From contig NC_081405.1 of the NCBI RefSeq assembly GCF_030272615.1, positions 648,185,420 to 648,249,419 of the forward strand: a DNA stretch of 64,000 nucleotides, written 5' to 3'. Under the pieces are notes generated by a model. The model worked only from the letters and a program-made list of their open reading frames with translations, was not told the DNA's origin and searched no databases. Positions 1-12,204 of this stretch are shown one piece after another. This DNA comes from Cryptomeria japonica. Lineage: Eukaryota; Streptophyta; Pinopsida; Cupressales; Cupressaceae. Position numbers and translations under genes: made by a program. Numbering within the stretch: the stretch's first letter is position 1; the number at the start of each line of letters is the position of its first letter.

Positions 1-1
1 A

Positions 2-700
2 GTTATCATGAGCCCAGGAGTGATTCCTAGGCCTACTAGTGATGATGTAGAGCTTACAGACTTGGATGACAAGGAGAGAGATGCTTATGTCCCTTTTAAT
101 GATGATATGAGAGTCCATTATAGGTATTTCACATGGTGGGACATGACTTAACCCAAAGCTGTATTTCCTTTAGACTATCCAAGGGGTAACCCTAGTCCAT
201 GGATGTGAGCAATAATTTCCACTAGCAAGGATCATGAGGAATCCAAGGATCTGAGTGACGTAGATGCACAAGATCACCAGTATGAGGGAGAGGAAGAGGG
301 AGAGAAGCAGGAGATAGGGGGTGGCAATGATGATGATGCAGATAAGGGTGGGGAGGGAGGAAAGGGGGAGGATGATGAGGGAGGATAGGAGGAGGAGGAT
401 GATGAGGATGATTGGAGAGGATAGGAGGAGAAGGAGAATGAGGAGGAGGATGAAAGATAGTAGGAGGAGGAGGATGTCCCCCATCACTCAGGAGATAACA
501 CCATAGCCCTTGATCCACCACTAAAAGCAACTAGAGGGGAGGTGACAGACATAGTGAGGCCCATCTTGAGCTTGGTTGATCATCTCAAATAGTACCACCT
601 TTTGGAGTACAGAGAAACTATGAACAAGTAGAGGGTGGCAACTCTAGATCTAAGGTGGATGTAGCGCATGACCGACACTATCGGGAGGGTGATATAGGTA
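2..700 (+). pseudogene. Unrecognised degenerate coding fragment with acidic low-complexity tract
   Basis: A frame is open from the window edge to a stop at 149-151. It looks protein-like (DDVELTDLDDKERDAYVP, then YRYFTWWDM). Downstream, the same strand reads as a Glu/Asp/Gly-rich stretch over the purine-rich tract at about 290-475, broken by several stops, and then as further protein-like text. I do not recognise the family. The acidic tract followed by more coding text suggests a decayed transposon or host protein rather than a gene. The proline/leucine-rich minus-strand frames opposite the tract are shadows of its composition. Nothing to the left is visible, so the true start is unknown. 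Confidence 0.25.
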
Positions 701-1734
701 AAGACCCTTTATTATTTAGCTGAGCTCTTTAATTTAAATAATGGTATTTATGCGAATAATCTATATTCTCTCTTCTACAACTAGAGTACAGGAGTGGTGA
801 TCTCTTATCTAGTACACCCTATCTGACATCATCATTGTTGCACGTATTCCTAATTCTTTGCAAATCATGCATAGAACCTAAAGGAGTGTTGGACATCATG
901 AGGATCTATTTGATTTAGTTTGAATAGAGATAGAGGTCGAGCAAGAGGAGAGGGAGAAGCTACATTGTGATCTATTAGAGGCCCAAGCAAAGCCAACCAT
1001 GTACTGAGGCATAGTCATGGATCAAGATCAAAGGATCTCTTCTAGGAGTTACTCACGGTGCTCTTCCCATTATACACCCATGGGACCACCACGTCAGGGA
1101 CTAGAGAACTTAGGTAGGCACTAGCCATAGATAGTGTTGATATAGAAGAGGCCACATTTTTTGTATCTAGTGGTCTATTTTGTACCTCAAACTCTTGATG
1201 ATATATATATGTTATGATGACTTTGGTCTCAAATGTGTTCTTTTAATTTGCAAAAATAGTTGTATATTTCTTTGATTAAAAGTAACAAATTTGTAAGTGT
1301 ACATGTATGTCTAATTTAATTCTCATGCAATTGATTTCTCAATACTTCATGATTAAATTGATATATGTTTGATCTAATTAAATGATTAAGTATATAATTA
1401 AATACAACATTTTATAATATATAGAAATGTGTTTAATTTAAGGACTAAATAACTAATGTGATCTAGTTAAAGGTTTAATTAAACACAACATGATGTATCT
1501 TAATGCAAAGACAGAGAAAATTGCATCATAAGCTAGCATAAGAAAATGTAAATTCTTAGAATTTACACAATGAATTCAGGACAATCAAAAATTTAGAAAT
1601 ATTTTTGTCAAGAATGAATAAATATAGATCAAATAGAAATAATTCAATACTACATGCTTTAATGAAGACATGCTAACATATCATACAATTTTAGGGAAGA
1701 AAGAGAGAAAGAAAGGAAATTAAGCATAGTATCT
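701..1734. other. Gene-free stretch, AT-rich from about 1,200
   Basis: No frame here is convincing. Positions 701-1,200 may continue the decayed plus-strand fragment. Positions 1,200-1,690 are AT-rich spacer. The 3' LTR of element A should lie next to the end of its integrase near 1,735. I could not find a TG...CA boundary or a polypurine tract there, so that LTR is either lost or too diverged to see. Confidence 0.4.
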
Positions 1735-2810
1735 ACGAAGATGCATAGCATTTATAGGTTCCTTGAGAGGTATACCTTCCACATATACTATTTTGTAAGC
1801 TCCTGACCCATAGACCTCAGTAATGATGTAGGGTCCAAGTTAGTTTTTCCTAAACTTTTCTCTTTCTTCTGGTATGACATTCACATTCTGTTGATTCTCA
1901 TAGAGGACTAGACCGCCTACTAAGAAGGAACATTGAAAAACCTTGTTGTTGTAACTTTTCTGTAAGGATTTATGATATTATTTGTATACTCAAGAGAATT
2001 TATTCCTTGTTCATCAATCATTTCAGTTTGTTGAAGACGTTGTTCCCGATAAGAGTCATCGTTGATTATACCCTTAAGAGAGACTATCAACAAAGGAATC
2101 TCTAACTCCAAAGGCATAATAGCATCAACACCATAAATACTATTATAATAAGTGGTACCTATAGCTATGCCCACACTTGTTTGATAGGCCCAAAGGCAAT
2201 AATTCAACTGAGTATGCCAATCCTTACAATGCTTGTTTACAATCTTACAAAGAATTTTCTTAATAATTTTATTCAAGGATTTGACTTGACCATTAGATTG
2301 AGGATAATAAGTTGTGGAAAAGTGATGTTTAATGTGATACTTTTGGAGGGATTTCTTCACATCCTTGTTCTTGAATGAAGTCCCATTGTCAGAGACCAAA
2401 GTGGAAGGTATACCAAATTCAAAAATGATGTTGTCTAAGAGAAACTGACAAATCACTTCAGTGGTATTGGTTCGAAGAGGGACTATTTCTACCCACTTCA
2501 TTAAATAAGTTGTATAAGTTATAATGAAAGTATATCCTAGGGATGAAGGAGGGGAAATTTTTCCAATAAGATCCAACCTTGATAAGGAAAAGGGCCAAGA
2601 GATGACTTGTGACCTAAGTTCTTGCACAAGAGGATGGATAAAATTATTATGTTGTTGACACTGTTCACACTTTTTAACAAATACAAAGGAATATTTTTCC
2701 ATGGTTTGCCAATAGTATCCCATTCAGAACAACCTCCGAAATAAGGATTTTCCCCCAAAATTCCCCCACAAGCACTTGAATGTTCCTCAAGAGAAGTCAA
2801 GATCTCAGTT
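1735..2810 (-). pseudogene. Element A integrase (dead)
   Basis: Reading from 2,810 down, the N-terminal zinc-binding region is frameshifted near 2,710. It resumes as GYYWQTMEKY...CEQCQ. The core follows with LVSDNGTSFKN (second catalytic Asp) and YYPQSNGQVKSLNK. The C-terminal segment LGPYIITEVYGSGAYKI ends near 1,735. In the family, the first Asp lies in a T-D-Y-x-T-K-W context; here it reads TYTTYLMKW. The glutamate of GQVES is Lys. Two of the three DDE residues are therefore missing, as well as the frameshift, so the enzyme cannot work. It would have joined element cDNA to chromosomal DNA. Confidence 0.85.
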
Positions 2811-2949
2811 TTGTTAAGACAATGGGGGGGATGACCATTATAGCGTCTTCTACAAAAAACATTAGAAAGGATGATGTATCTTGTGGCTATTTATGAATTC
2901 TACCTCTAGCATTTTTTCTTGCAGAATTTGGAAAAGTACCATCAATCAA

Positions 2950-3480
2950 GTATCTTGAGATATGTGAGTACTACTCATCAGATTCAATAGCATAGAAATA
3001 AGCCACATCAATATAATTATCAGTAATAGTCAGAGAAGAAAAGTTATGAAGAACAAAATTAAGGTCCACCACAGGGTCCTCTAAGAATACAAAAGAGGTG
3101 ACACATGTCATTGCATCAAGATGTCGATTATCCTTTTGAGGGATAGGCTCAATGGTGTAGGAGGTAAACATTTCTAATAAGGATATGGATAGGTCTCGAT
3201 AGTGTGAAAATTCATCTTGCTTAACTTGATAAACCCTTGTAACTTGTTTAATGATCAATTGAGAATCACCATAGATGTGTATATGCTTAACATTCAAAGC
3301 TAAAGCTACTTTAAGACTAGTTATAAGGGCTTCATACTTAGCAATGTTGTTGGTGCATAGGAAATTGAGATGATAAGATAAGGGAATAGGTTTTTTGATA
3401 GGAGATACTAGAATAACACTTGCCCTCAAGCCTATACAACACCTAGAGCCATCGAAATACAACTCTCAAGTTTCATTACC
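2950..3480 (-). pseudogene. Element A second RNase H domain (between RT and integrase)
   Basis: The frame 3,462-2,971 reads MYFDGSRCCIG, NNIAKYEAL, IYGDSQLI and a C-terminal HLDAM. This matches the D-E-D-D layout of the additional RNase H carried by Tat-lineage plant elements. The catalytic glutamate (AEYEAL in relatives) is Lys here, so activity is probably lost. It lies after the RT/connection RNase H and before integrase, the usual Tat place. Element B has the corresponding domain elsewhere. Confidence 0.8.
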
Positions 3481-3539
3481 GTCAATAGGGAGAACAAATT
3501 TGTTGGGAAAGGATTCTTGATTTGGTAATTTGCGAGAAG

Positions 3540-4960
3540 TGAAGGAGCTTTAGCTAAATGGTTGGTCAATGCTTGTCCTTTAATTTCCTTTTGAGAGACA
3601 AATTTAAGGTCAAATTACGTCAACATCATAACCCATTTTTGTAAACACCCTGAAGGTCTGTCTTAGAGAAGACATGTTTTAAAGGATCGAATTTGATGAT
3701 AGCATGAACCTCAACATTTAAAAGGTAATGTCTTAACTTCTGAGTCGCAAAGACAAGAGCAAGGCACTACCTTTTTATCATAGTATGTCATGCCTCATAA
3801 TCGAGAAAAGTATGACTTATATAATAAACCAGAAATTATTTACCATCATTATTATGCTGCACCAATAAAGTTGCGAGAGCGTGAGAAGAAGCAATTGTGT
3901 ATCGAAGAAAACTTTTATTAGGAATAGTAGGTTGTAGGATTGGATTATTAGACAAATAAGATTTCAAATCTTGAAAGGCTTGGTGACAATCCTCGTTCCA
4001 TTAGAAAGTGGTTTTTTTCTTAGGTAGTTGAGTGAAGGGTAAAGTTTTATCCAGAAGTTGTGAAACAAACCTAAGAATAGCTTTTATCTTCCCTTCCAAA
4101 CTTATCAATTGGGAAATCTTTCTAGGAGGTGACATATTAACTATGGCATCTATTTTCTTCATATCCACCCCAATACCACGATGCAAGACTATGAACTCTA
4201 ATAGTTTTCCATTATCCACACTGAAAGCACATTTTTGAGGGTTCAAGTGCATGTTGTATTTAAAAATTATTTCAAAGACTTGGTGAAGGATCTTAACATG
4301 GTCTTGACGAAGTATAGATTTAGCTAAGATGTCATCAATGTAGCCTTATAAGATTTTGTGCATGTAATCATCAAAGATGATATTCATAGCATATTGATAG
4401 GTAGTGCCTCTATTTTTCAATCCAAAAGGCATCCTAACCCAACAAAACATGCCCAAAGAGATGGTGAAAGTAGTTTTGAATTGAACTTGAGGATTAATGA
4501 AAATTTTATTATATCTTGAGAAACCATCCATAAAAGATAACAAAGCATGACTAGTAGTAGAATCTACTATCATATCAATGTTTGGAAGCCAAAAATCATC
4601 TTTCAAATAAGCCTCATTGAGATCTTGAAAGTCAATATACATCCTAATCTTGTTATTGGGTTTGGCCACAACAACAATGTTTGAGATCCAAGGGGAATAA
4701 TCAATAGGGAGAATGAATCCCACATCTAATAATTTTTCAATTTCAAATTTAACAAGCAAAGCTATCTTAGGATTCATCTTTCTAATTTTTTGCTTTACAA
4801 GTTTGACATCAGGGATTAAGACAATGTTGTGAGTAACAATCTTAGAATCAATGCAAGGCATGTCAGAGTATATCTAAGAAAATGTCTCAAGAAATTCATG
4901 TAGTAACTCAGAGTATTCCTTTTGTTCTTCATTAGTTAAGAACTTTCCAATCTTTATAAT
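3540..4960 (-). pseudogene. Element A reverse transcriptase and connection RNase H
   Basis: The frame 4,861-4,346 carries RT fingers and palm: IRMYIDFQDLNEA, FMDGFSRYNKI and RMPFGLKN. After a stop, GYIDDILAKS preserves the YxDD active site near 4,340. The thumb continues in 4,252-4,001 (LNPQKCAFSVDNGKLL). Further down, separated by stops, are a QAFQDLK segment and an RNase H-like stretch (FLVYYISHTFLDYEA, ALVFATQKLRHYL). At least three stops lie inside the RT/RNase H region. The family copies element RNA into DNA in a cytoplasmic particle. This copy is broken. Confidence 0.85.
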
Positions 4961-5020
4961 CTTTTCTTCCTTACTAGGATCTATCTTAACATTGATAGTA
5001 TCATTTATAAGAAGATTTAT

Positions 5021-5754
5021 TTATTGAGGGATATCCATTGGTTGAGGGAACTCCTTAATTTTTTCATCATCACCTTTGATCAATTTGACATATTTCCCAA
5101 AGTATGCTTCCACATTCAAACAATAGGGAAATCCATGATTATGGTGGTAATGAGGAAGGCTATCATAAGCTCCTAGAAATTGAGCCAAGGACTCATCAGT
5201 AGAACAGACATCCAACGCCAAAACACTAGAATTAGATTCCATATACTCGATATAGTTTAGTGAGAGAGACTTGGATGAAGAGGAAATGACATTAACACTA
5301 ATAGATGGTCTCTTAGAGGATTTGATGGGTTGAAGGTATTATATCCAAGTCCAAAAGATGTTTCACAAACGTTGTTCTCTAAAGGAACTTTTATCCCTTG
5401 TTCTTGAGAACCACAACCATTGCCACTATATCCACTCTTAGCTAAGATATAGAAACTAGGACCATAGAGGCTAGGCATTTCTGTAAGGGAAGGTGGGTTC
5501 TCATAGGTTTGAATTCCAAAACCTCTTGAAGTAGAAATAGGTGAAGGTGTAGAAGTGGAAGCAGCCACAAAGTTGTTACTCAATGGTTTAGACAAAGTGG
5601 ATTTATTTTTAGGTTCATCCTTATCTTACTCCTTCTCAATCTTAGATTCTTTAAAATACAACCTATATTCTGCCACAAAAGTAGGATTAAAGTCTAGAGA
5701 CCCACAATTGTCATTTCAGAGTACCCCTACAGGAGAAAAGACATCTTTGGGAGT
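5021..5754 (-). pseudogene. Element A G-patch domain and linker to RT
   Basis: From 5,754 down, the text reads FSNTPKDVFSP, then GSLDFNPTF, a frameshift and LSNNFVAAS. The frame 5,595-5,257 then holds a G-patch: ILAKSGYSGNGCG, EQGIKVPLE, FGLGYN. G-patches bind RNA or RNA helicases and occur next to the protease in some retroviruses and plant retrotransposons. The frame 5,242-5,021 is the linker before RT. The same G-patch is better preserved in C1 and C2, which supports the reading. Element B's LTR begins immediately upstream at 5,760. Confidence 0.75.
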
Positions 5755-6302
5755 GTTAGAAAATAGATTTTGCCTTTATTTAAATCAATGAATTTTTCAC
5801 TCTGTCGCCTTCTTTTAAAGACAAAAGTTCACTATCCAGTTGGGTAAGTGTAACATATACTACTTCCCTCTGATTTTCTTTTTGATAGGTACATCTCCCT
5901 TCGTTAGTTATTCAAGAATAATCTATTTTATTTTCAATTGGTATTCTTTTAACCTGAAAGCACATAAAGCTACCTACCTCATTCTTAGATGAGAGGCTAA
6001 TGATCTACACATATTTCAAGGAGAAATAAGTTTTTCTTAGTGCTTCAATATGAGAAATAGAAGTGGCTGAAACAAAGTTCAGAACACCAGTTTTACAATT
6101 CATAAAAACAGACAAGAGAAGAGGAAATATCCTTTCAAAACACAAATCTTTTAAACATTCATAGGAAGGAAACTTAGAAAAATAATAATATTCTTCACTG
6201 GAAAGGCGATAACTATCATTTGATTTAGATCAACATATGCAAAGATATACCACTACACAAATTCAAAACTCAAAGGTTTCTCTTTCTCGCAAAATAGTAT
6301 GA

Positions 6303-6316
6303 TCCTTTATATATAT
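6303..6316 (-). promoter_or_regulatory. Candidate TATA box of element B LTR (left copy)
   Basis: On the minus strand this reads ATATATATAAAGG. It lies downstream of the LTR reading frame and about 550 bases before the LTR end. That would place the reading frame in U3 and leave a short R-U5. The right LTR keeps a related TATA-like string at about 25,848-25,862. Confidence 0.4.
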
Positions 6317-6640
6317 CTTATGTAACAAAGACACAATAAATACATCTATAAAACCCTTTTCAATTCAATATCTTTATAGTCTGATGACTTCCTTCAACAA
6401 AACAACACTTCTCAAAATAGAAAGAAATTAAGTAAAAACTCCCAAAATTCTAACCAAAATCTAACCCTTATCCCATCCATCTTAGTCTAATTTATAGTTT
6501 TTAGAACAAAGGAGGTCTCCTTGAAAACCCGACCTCTTCTAAATCAGTTATGAAACTAACAAAGAAAAATTGGGACAAATGTCCTGAAGTCTTTTGCATA
6601 AACATGAAAGATACATAAAAATAGGGCCTTGATCAATGCA

Positions 6641-9600
6641 TTATGCTGCTTTGTCATCATCATCTTCTTCTCCGCTTTCCTGGGTGTCATGGGTAGTTGT
6701 GAGTTCTTGGATTATTGATTGGTTCGGAACCTTCATACATTGAGTTTTACCTTGGCCGCTTCTTTGTTCCATCTGTGCTTCACCATCTTTTTGGCATGCT
6801 TCGGTAATTAATCGTGACCGATAAATGTCATGGACTCAATCCGAGCAACCCGTGTTATATCCTTAGGAGTGAAATTTCCCTTGGCTTTGATTTTCTCCAT
6901 GTATATCCTAAAAACTTTTATCCAATCCTATGTGTTCAGCCTGCAAATCCCCAATTGCCAATCGTGGTCAAGATTAACCACCTTGTTGTCATTAACTAAA
7001 CTACATTGGAGGTCTTCAAGTTCATACACAGAAGCCTTAGCATCGGAGATCATAGATTTGAAGGTGAGCACCTACCACATTATGGTCTTCTTCAACACGA
7101 AGAGTTGACATTCATCAATTACCAACTTGATTGAATGTTCTCTCAAAAACTTGGTAGCTCTGTATTCTTCTATTTTAGTGAACATAGGCAAGACATTCTC
7201 CAATTTGTGCTCCTCTTTCTCCCATGATGAAACCTAGTTTTGAATCTCTACAATGAGGTTCTGCATCTCATCACATAATTTTCAAGAGTTCATGATATAC
7301 TTTTCTCCATCTTTAATTACTCCTTCAATCCATCTTTCAACAACATCTGCAATGATTTTAGCTCGTTGAACCTGACTCATTAGCTTTTTATTTTCTGGTG
7401 AAGTAGGATCAAAACTCTTTGTATCGTGGGATACAGGAAGTGCTCTAAAGCAACCGATGTTGTCAATGAATTGAGCAAGGATGCTTATATACCACTTTAG
7501 CTCTCTCTTTTCCCGCCTGTCTTTCTCTGACCTGGTGAGCATTTTCTTTGCGGATACCTAGAAGAAATGGTTATTTGAATCTCTACTCATGTTTTCTAGC
7601 TCCACCTTAGTGACCTCAAAATCTTCTGTGCTGACTTCCTTGTCCTCTTCCTTGGGTTTGTATGAGGCAATATCGGCAACCCACTTTCCGGTCCCTTCAT
7701 CACTATCTAGTCAAGCAGTTATTTTGAACCTTTTTGTCTTGGGGCCCTTCTTTGTGTACTTAATGACCATATATTGAATTGGAATAGTCATGGAAATGGA
7801 ACTCTATTTTCTATTCACCGAAGTGGTCAGCCATTTAGGGGTTGTGCTGGAACTACTTTCTCCTTTGATCATTTTGGAGGGTGGTGTCATAGCTACGGTA
7901 ATCGCATGGGATTCCAAGGCACTAGCAATGTCACTGTCCAGATCTTCAACCTCAAATATCTAAGCTTCCAAAATCTTATCCTTCACCTCTGTATCCTTAG
8001 CTTGATCCATCCTTCTCTGAGCAACACTTCATGACCGAGTATGTAGAGGAATGGAGAAATCCAAAGTTGGATTAGACTTGTGCCTAACCTGAGGTAGCTT
8101 TTTATCTTTACCTACATGAATAGGCATAGAAGCATCATTAGAAAAATGCTTTGGTGAACACAGAGTAACCTCACTTTTTCTCGCAAAGTTAGACTTGGCA
8201 CCTAATTTCACTGCTTTCTTCCTTTCAATCCATTCTACAGTTTTTTCCATAACCCTTTTTGTTTTCAGTTGTATATCATCCTCTTCTTGCTCACCTCAAT
8301 TGATCCAGGACACTTCAGTTTCAGCTTGACATAAGTATCCAGGTTCAAACAATTCTAGATAATCTTCTCCAAGCTCATCTATGTCAAGCTTTACCTGCAA
8401 TGAAATAACTTGCTCCAACACCATCCTCATGTTTCCCCTTTTGAACACCTCGAGTTCATCACTGCAATCCTCCCAGAAGTCCTCCAATTGTGGAATTGGG
8501 AGATACGGCATTAGACCAAGACTTCGCGATAAACCCTTATTATCAAAACCTTTCCTTTCATGGTATAGGGGAAAATTGAAGTTCTTCAGGTCTACTCAAA
8601 TACTCAAAGCATCCGACATTGAATTATAGGACAACATACTTAACTGAATGGGAAAATGACTCTCCCATTTGTCCCTGGGTTGAACCTTTTTAATCACAGT
8701 AGTCAACTGCCTACATACCTCTACTAAAACAAAACAATCTGAACAAAACTGAGGAAGCTTGAAGGGCTCTTCCTCAAAACTGCCTATCCTTATATAGTAG
8801 AAGCAAGCGAACTGGATAAAGAAGCTACCAAACCTCTTCACCAATGCCTATGCATCCTCAAAAATTCTTTTGGTTTTCATATTCTTTAATTCATTGCACA
8901 AATCTCCTAGAAAGGAATTGTGTACACTCCTAAAGTCTTCCAAGGCATTTTCCTTTTGCAACATAGGGTAAAAATCATATATGGGGACTTCCTCCTTAGT
9001 GGGTTGTCTAGGTATTCCAACTATCTCCTTAACACATGCCAAACAGTATATAAGATATGAAGACTTGAAGAAATTCTGCTTAAACTGTTTGGCCATACTC
9101 AGTTGCTCCCTCATTGAATCGATAATCAGCTCTCCCTAATCAAGGTATTGCTTCCCTTCTAATACTAGCTGCACATAGCAATAAATCCATTCATTGAAAC
9201 TATAGGCTTCTACAGCGACTCTAACTCAATGCAATAGTAACATGACATTGTGAATGTGAGGCAGAATATGATTCTTATTGGGATTCTTGGGCAATCTAGA
9301 ACCACCCCTTTGAGGAGCCTTCAACCAATATTTTGCAATGTTATTTTCGTGCCCAGTTCTATTTATGTTGAACTCAGTAATTGACTGGGCAGGAGAAAAG
9401 TTTGAGAACTGGTAGTCAGGTAGCTTGAAAATAGAGGAAATTACTTTGTGGTTAATGGCAAGGAGGGTTTCACCATTGTCTCTCTTGATGGTTTCACAGG
9501 TTGGATCATACCTAGCTATGCAATCCCTAACCAATTCTGAGCAAGGGATAGCTGGGGGAAAGGTTGCCGCCTCTATGAGACCACTACTCAAAACTTCCAC

Positions 9601-9741
9601 ACCAAAAGAACCATCAATTCCCTTGAACACCCTTTCTTTTAAAAATTCAAGATTTTCCCCTTTAAGGTTGGTATCGCTGACTATGGGCTCTATACATGCA
9701 AGACTAAAAACATTCCCGAATAGGTGCAACGTGGACTTCAT
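6641..9741 (-). pseudogene. LTR-embedded reading frame of element B, left copy
   Basis: A frame of about 1,030 codons runs from MKSTLHLFGNVFSL at 9,741 to a stop at 6,641-6,643 after an acidic tail (EEDDDD). It is broken by stops, for example near 9,226, 9,140, 8,845 and 7,281, and by some frame changes. The N-terminal 220 residues look globular (ETLLAIN, IFKLPDYQFSNFSPAQS). The middle is rich in Lys, Glu and Pro, and the C-terminal part is again globular. I do not recognise a catalytic motif. The N-terminal part loosely resembles the 'putative plant transposon protein' type of domain, from memory only. It lies entirely inside the LTR, in the element's sense direction. Confidence 0.65.
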
Positions 9742-10838
9742 AATTCATGAATGACAAAGCCTTATTTACCTTCAGTAAACCTTACTACAAGAGAATAAAT
9801 GCAAGTAAAAATCACTGGAGAGGACAAGAAATGGAGTCACCTTCATAGTTGAGAGCAACCAGACGACTACTAGCAAACAAACCTTCTATCTAAGAAAAAT
9901 AACACCGCAGCGATGAGGAACAAATTTTTAGAGAATAAATCCTCTCATCCCTTATAGTAGGAGCAATAATGTGGACTCATTAAGTGCAATAATTTCAATC
10001 ATCAGTTTAAGGGTATTGAGGTTTCGGATTGGACATTGCATGCATGCATTGAATGTATGGCGGCGTTTTTGAAATAACCACCAATTCCCGAAATGATTAC
10101 TTGCCTCGAAACTCCAACAATTGATGTCACCCAAGATATGGTTCACCTTCCTCATACTTGGCAATTAATGCACCATCAAATCTTTTAACTCACGAGACCC
10201 ACCAAATTTGAAGACACATGAACATTCTGAACAAACTTCATTGAGGTTTAAGTAGTTCAAGGCGTACACTGCACCCAGGAGAAATATTTTCTGAAAATAC
10301 TAACTATGTCATATGTTGTTGACCATTTGAACTGTGTTGAACATATTGAACATGTCTAAACCTTTTGAACTAGGTGCAAAGAGTTCAATGCCGGAGAGAT
10401 GATATAACACATCACCGAACGGGACCAATAAGAAACCGTTGCAAAACACTTTAAAAGATTGTTAGTATGAAAAACCCCCAAAACACCTAAGACTTGTGGA
10501 ACCTAAACGAAGCTAATGAATCTGGTTCAAAATGGTTCAATGTGTTCACGGAGTTTGACCAATTACTAAAAGTTGGCATTTTTTATTTAAAGACAATTTA
10601 CAAATAGACTAAGGCTTGAACTGAGGCATTGGAAGAAAGACAAGGGCTCTGAATGAAATTTTATAGGGTGATTTACTCATGTTGTGAAGGATAAATGACA
10701 TAGTAACATTGGCTCTGACTGGGGATTGTATTTTGTGAAGGAAAATGCAATGAACTCTAAATCTCTAGTTTCGCATGGCTAAAAATAGATAAGGGAACAA
10801 AGGAAGACCTACACCTTAACAGACACGAAACAAAACAC
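9742..10838. other. LTR upstream part and spacer before integrase, no gene
   Basis: Positions 9,742-10,708 are the 5' end (U3 start) of the element B LTR, upstream of its reading frame; no ORF is supported. Positions 10,709-10,838 lie between the LTR and the integrase stop. A polypurine tract is expected there, but I see only a weak G-rich string. Confidence 0.5.
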
Positions 10839-10869
10839 CTAAACTACTATATACAGGAAATCCCAACCA

Positions 10870-12204
10870 CAGGTTTCACAGTTTGTAGAGCTTGAGATCT
10901 TGCCCATTGTAAGTATAGGGCATAACCATTCCATCGAAATAGTTGAGTCTAAAAGCATTTTGTCCCACCACCTCACAGATCTTGAATGGGCCTTTCCATA
11001 ATGAGTCAAATTTGTCATGGGCACCCTTTGGTTCTTTCCTTTTATCCCATAATAGTACTTCATCTCCTTTAAGGAAACCTCTTGGTCAAGCTCTCATGTC
11101 AAAAATCCTCTTCACTCTATTCTGATGCTCTGTAATTCTATCCACCAACATATCTCTTTCCTCCTCCAGCTTCATTAGATACATAACCCTCTTCTCTAGA
11201 GCATTCTGAAAAAAAGAATCCTCTACTACTGTCTGAAGCTTGGCTACTGACAATTCCAGGGGTAAAGAAAGTTTTGCGTCGATCCCATACACAAGCTTAA
11301 AAGGTGCCATTCTGATGGCTCTTTTAGGCCTAATTATGTCTACCCATAAAGCTTCATATACCTTCTTATGCCAATTTTGAGCATTTTCATCAACTAACTT
11401 CTTTATAATCGCTATCAGGTTCTTGTTGCTTCATTCTGCCAGTCTATTACCCTGTGGAAAGTAATCAGAGGAATGTGAGAGGGTAATCTGATGTTCATAG
11501 AAAAACATAGTTAGTTCCTTAGAGGAGAAATAAGATGCGTTATCTACAACAATCTTTTGAGGAACTCCAAAACAGACTAGGATGCAATCTTTGAGAAAGT
11601 TACACACGACCTCTGAGTTTGCCTTTTTGGTAGGAATAGCATCCACCCACTTGGTAAAATAATCAGTTGCTGTCAAAATGTACATATGCCCAGCACTGGA
11701 ATGAGGATTTATTGGCCTAATGAAATCAATACCCCACTATTTGAAGGGTTCATCTATTACCACAGGCCTTAGAGGTAGAGCCACTAAATGTGGTTTCCTG
11801 AAAAAGAGTTGGCATTTTTCACATTCCTTAACAAAAATATACGCATCTCGAAACATGCCAGGCCAATAAAAGAAATTCCTTAAAATATTGAAGGCAGTTA
11901 CAAAGGATGAGAAATGCCCACCACAGGCTTCATCGTGATAAACCTCCAGAAGGTTTTGCTGTTGAGGCTTATCCACACACCTTAAGTATGTTCCATCCAA
12001 ACCTTTTTTGTACAGGACATCCTGCCAAATAACATACTTAGTAGCCTTTAACTTAAGATTCCTTTTCTCCTTTGCTGACAAATGACTTGGGCAGCTGCCA
12101 TAAGTCAAATAGTAAGCCACATCAGAAAACCAAGTATCTTGTAATCCAATGAGCAGGGTCAATGGTAACTCTTTTCCTATTTCAACCTCATTTTCTGCTA
12201 TCAA
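10870..12204 (-). pseudogene. Element B integrase
   Basis: From 12,204 down, the frame gives the zinc-binding domain (YHDEACGGHF, YWPGMFRDA, CEKCQ). Next comes the catalytic core in 11,685-11,431: TATDYFTKWVDAIP (first Asp), KIVVDNASYFSS (second Asp) and NRLAE (Glu). The C-terminal part in 11,310-11,086 (PFKLVYGIDA, RITEHQNRVKR) leads, after a stop, to LLWDKRKEPKGAHDKFD and LWKGPFKI. All three DDE residues are present. In-frame stops near 11,736, 11,430 and 11,085 break the protein. It joins RNase H upstream without any extra RNase H between them. Confidence 0.85.

Larger units (their letters stand above)
5760..10708 (-). repeat. Element B 3' LTR (about 4.95 kb)
   Basis: This block aligns throughout with 25,288-30,250, with scattered substitutions and small indels. 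On the minus strand it begins TGTTACTATGTC (at 10,708) and ends near 5,760. The terminal dozen bases before 5,760 are shorter than in the other copy, so the exact left end is uncertain by about 15 bases. It lies directly after the integrase frame. No clear polypurine tract is seen in 10,709-10,838. Confidence 0.85.

Noticed and set aside
170-530. Leu/Ile-rich and Pro/His-rich minus-strand ORFs
   Set aside because: Shadows of the purine-rich tract at 290-475; the amino-acid bias simply follows from its complement.
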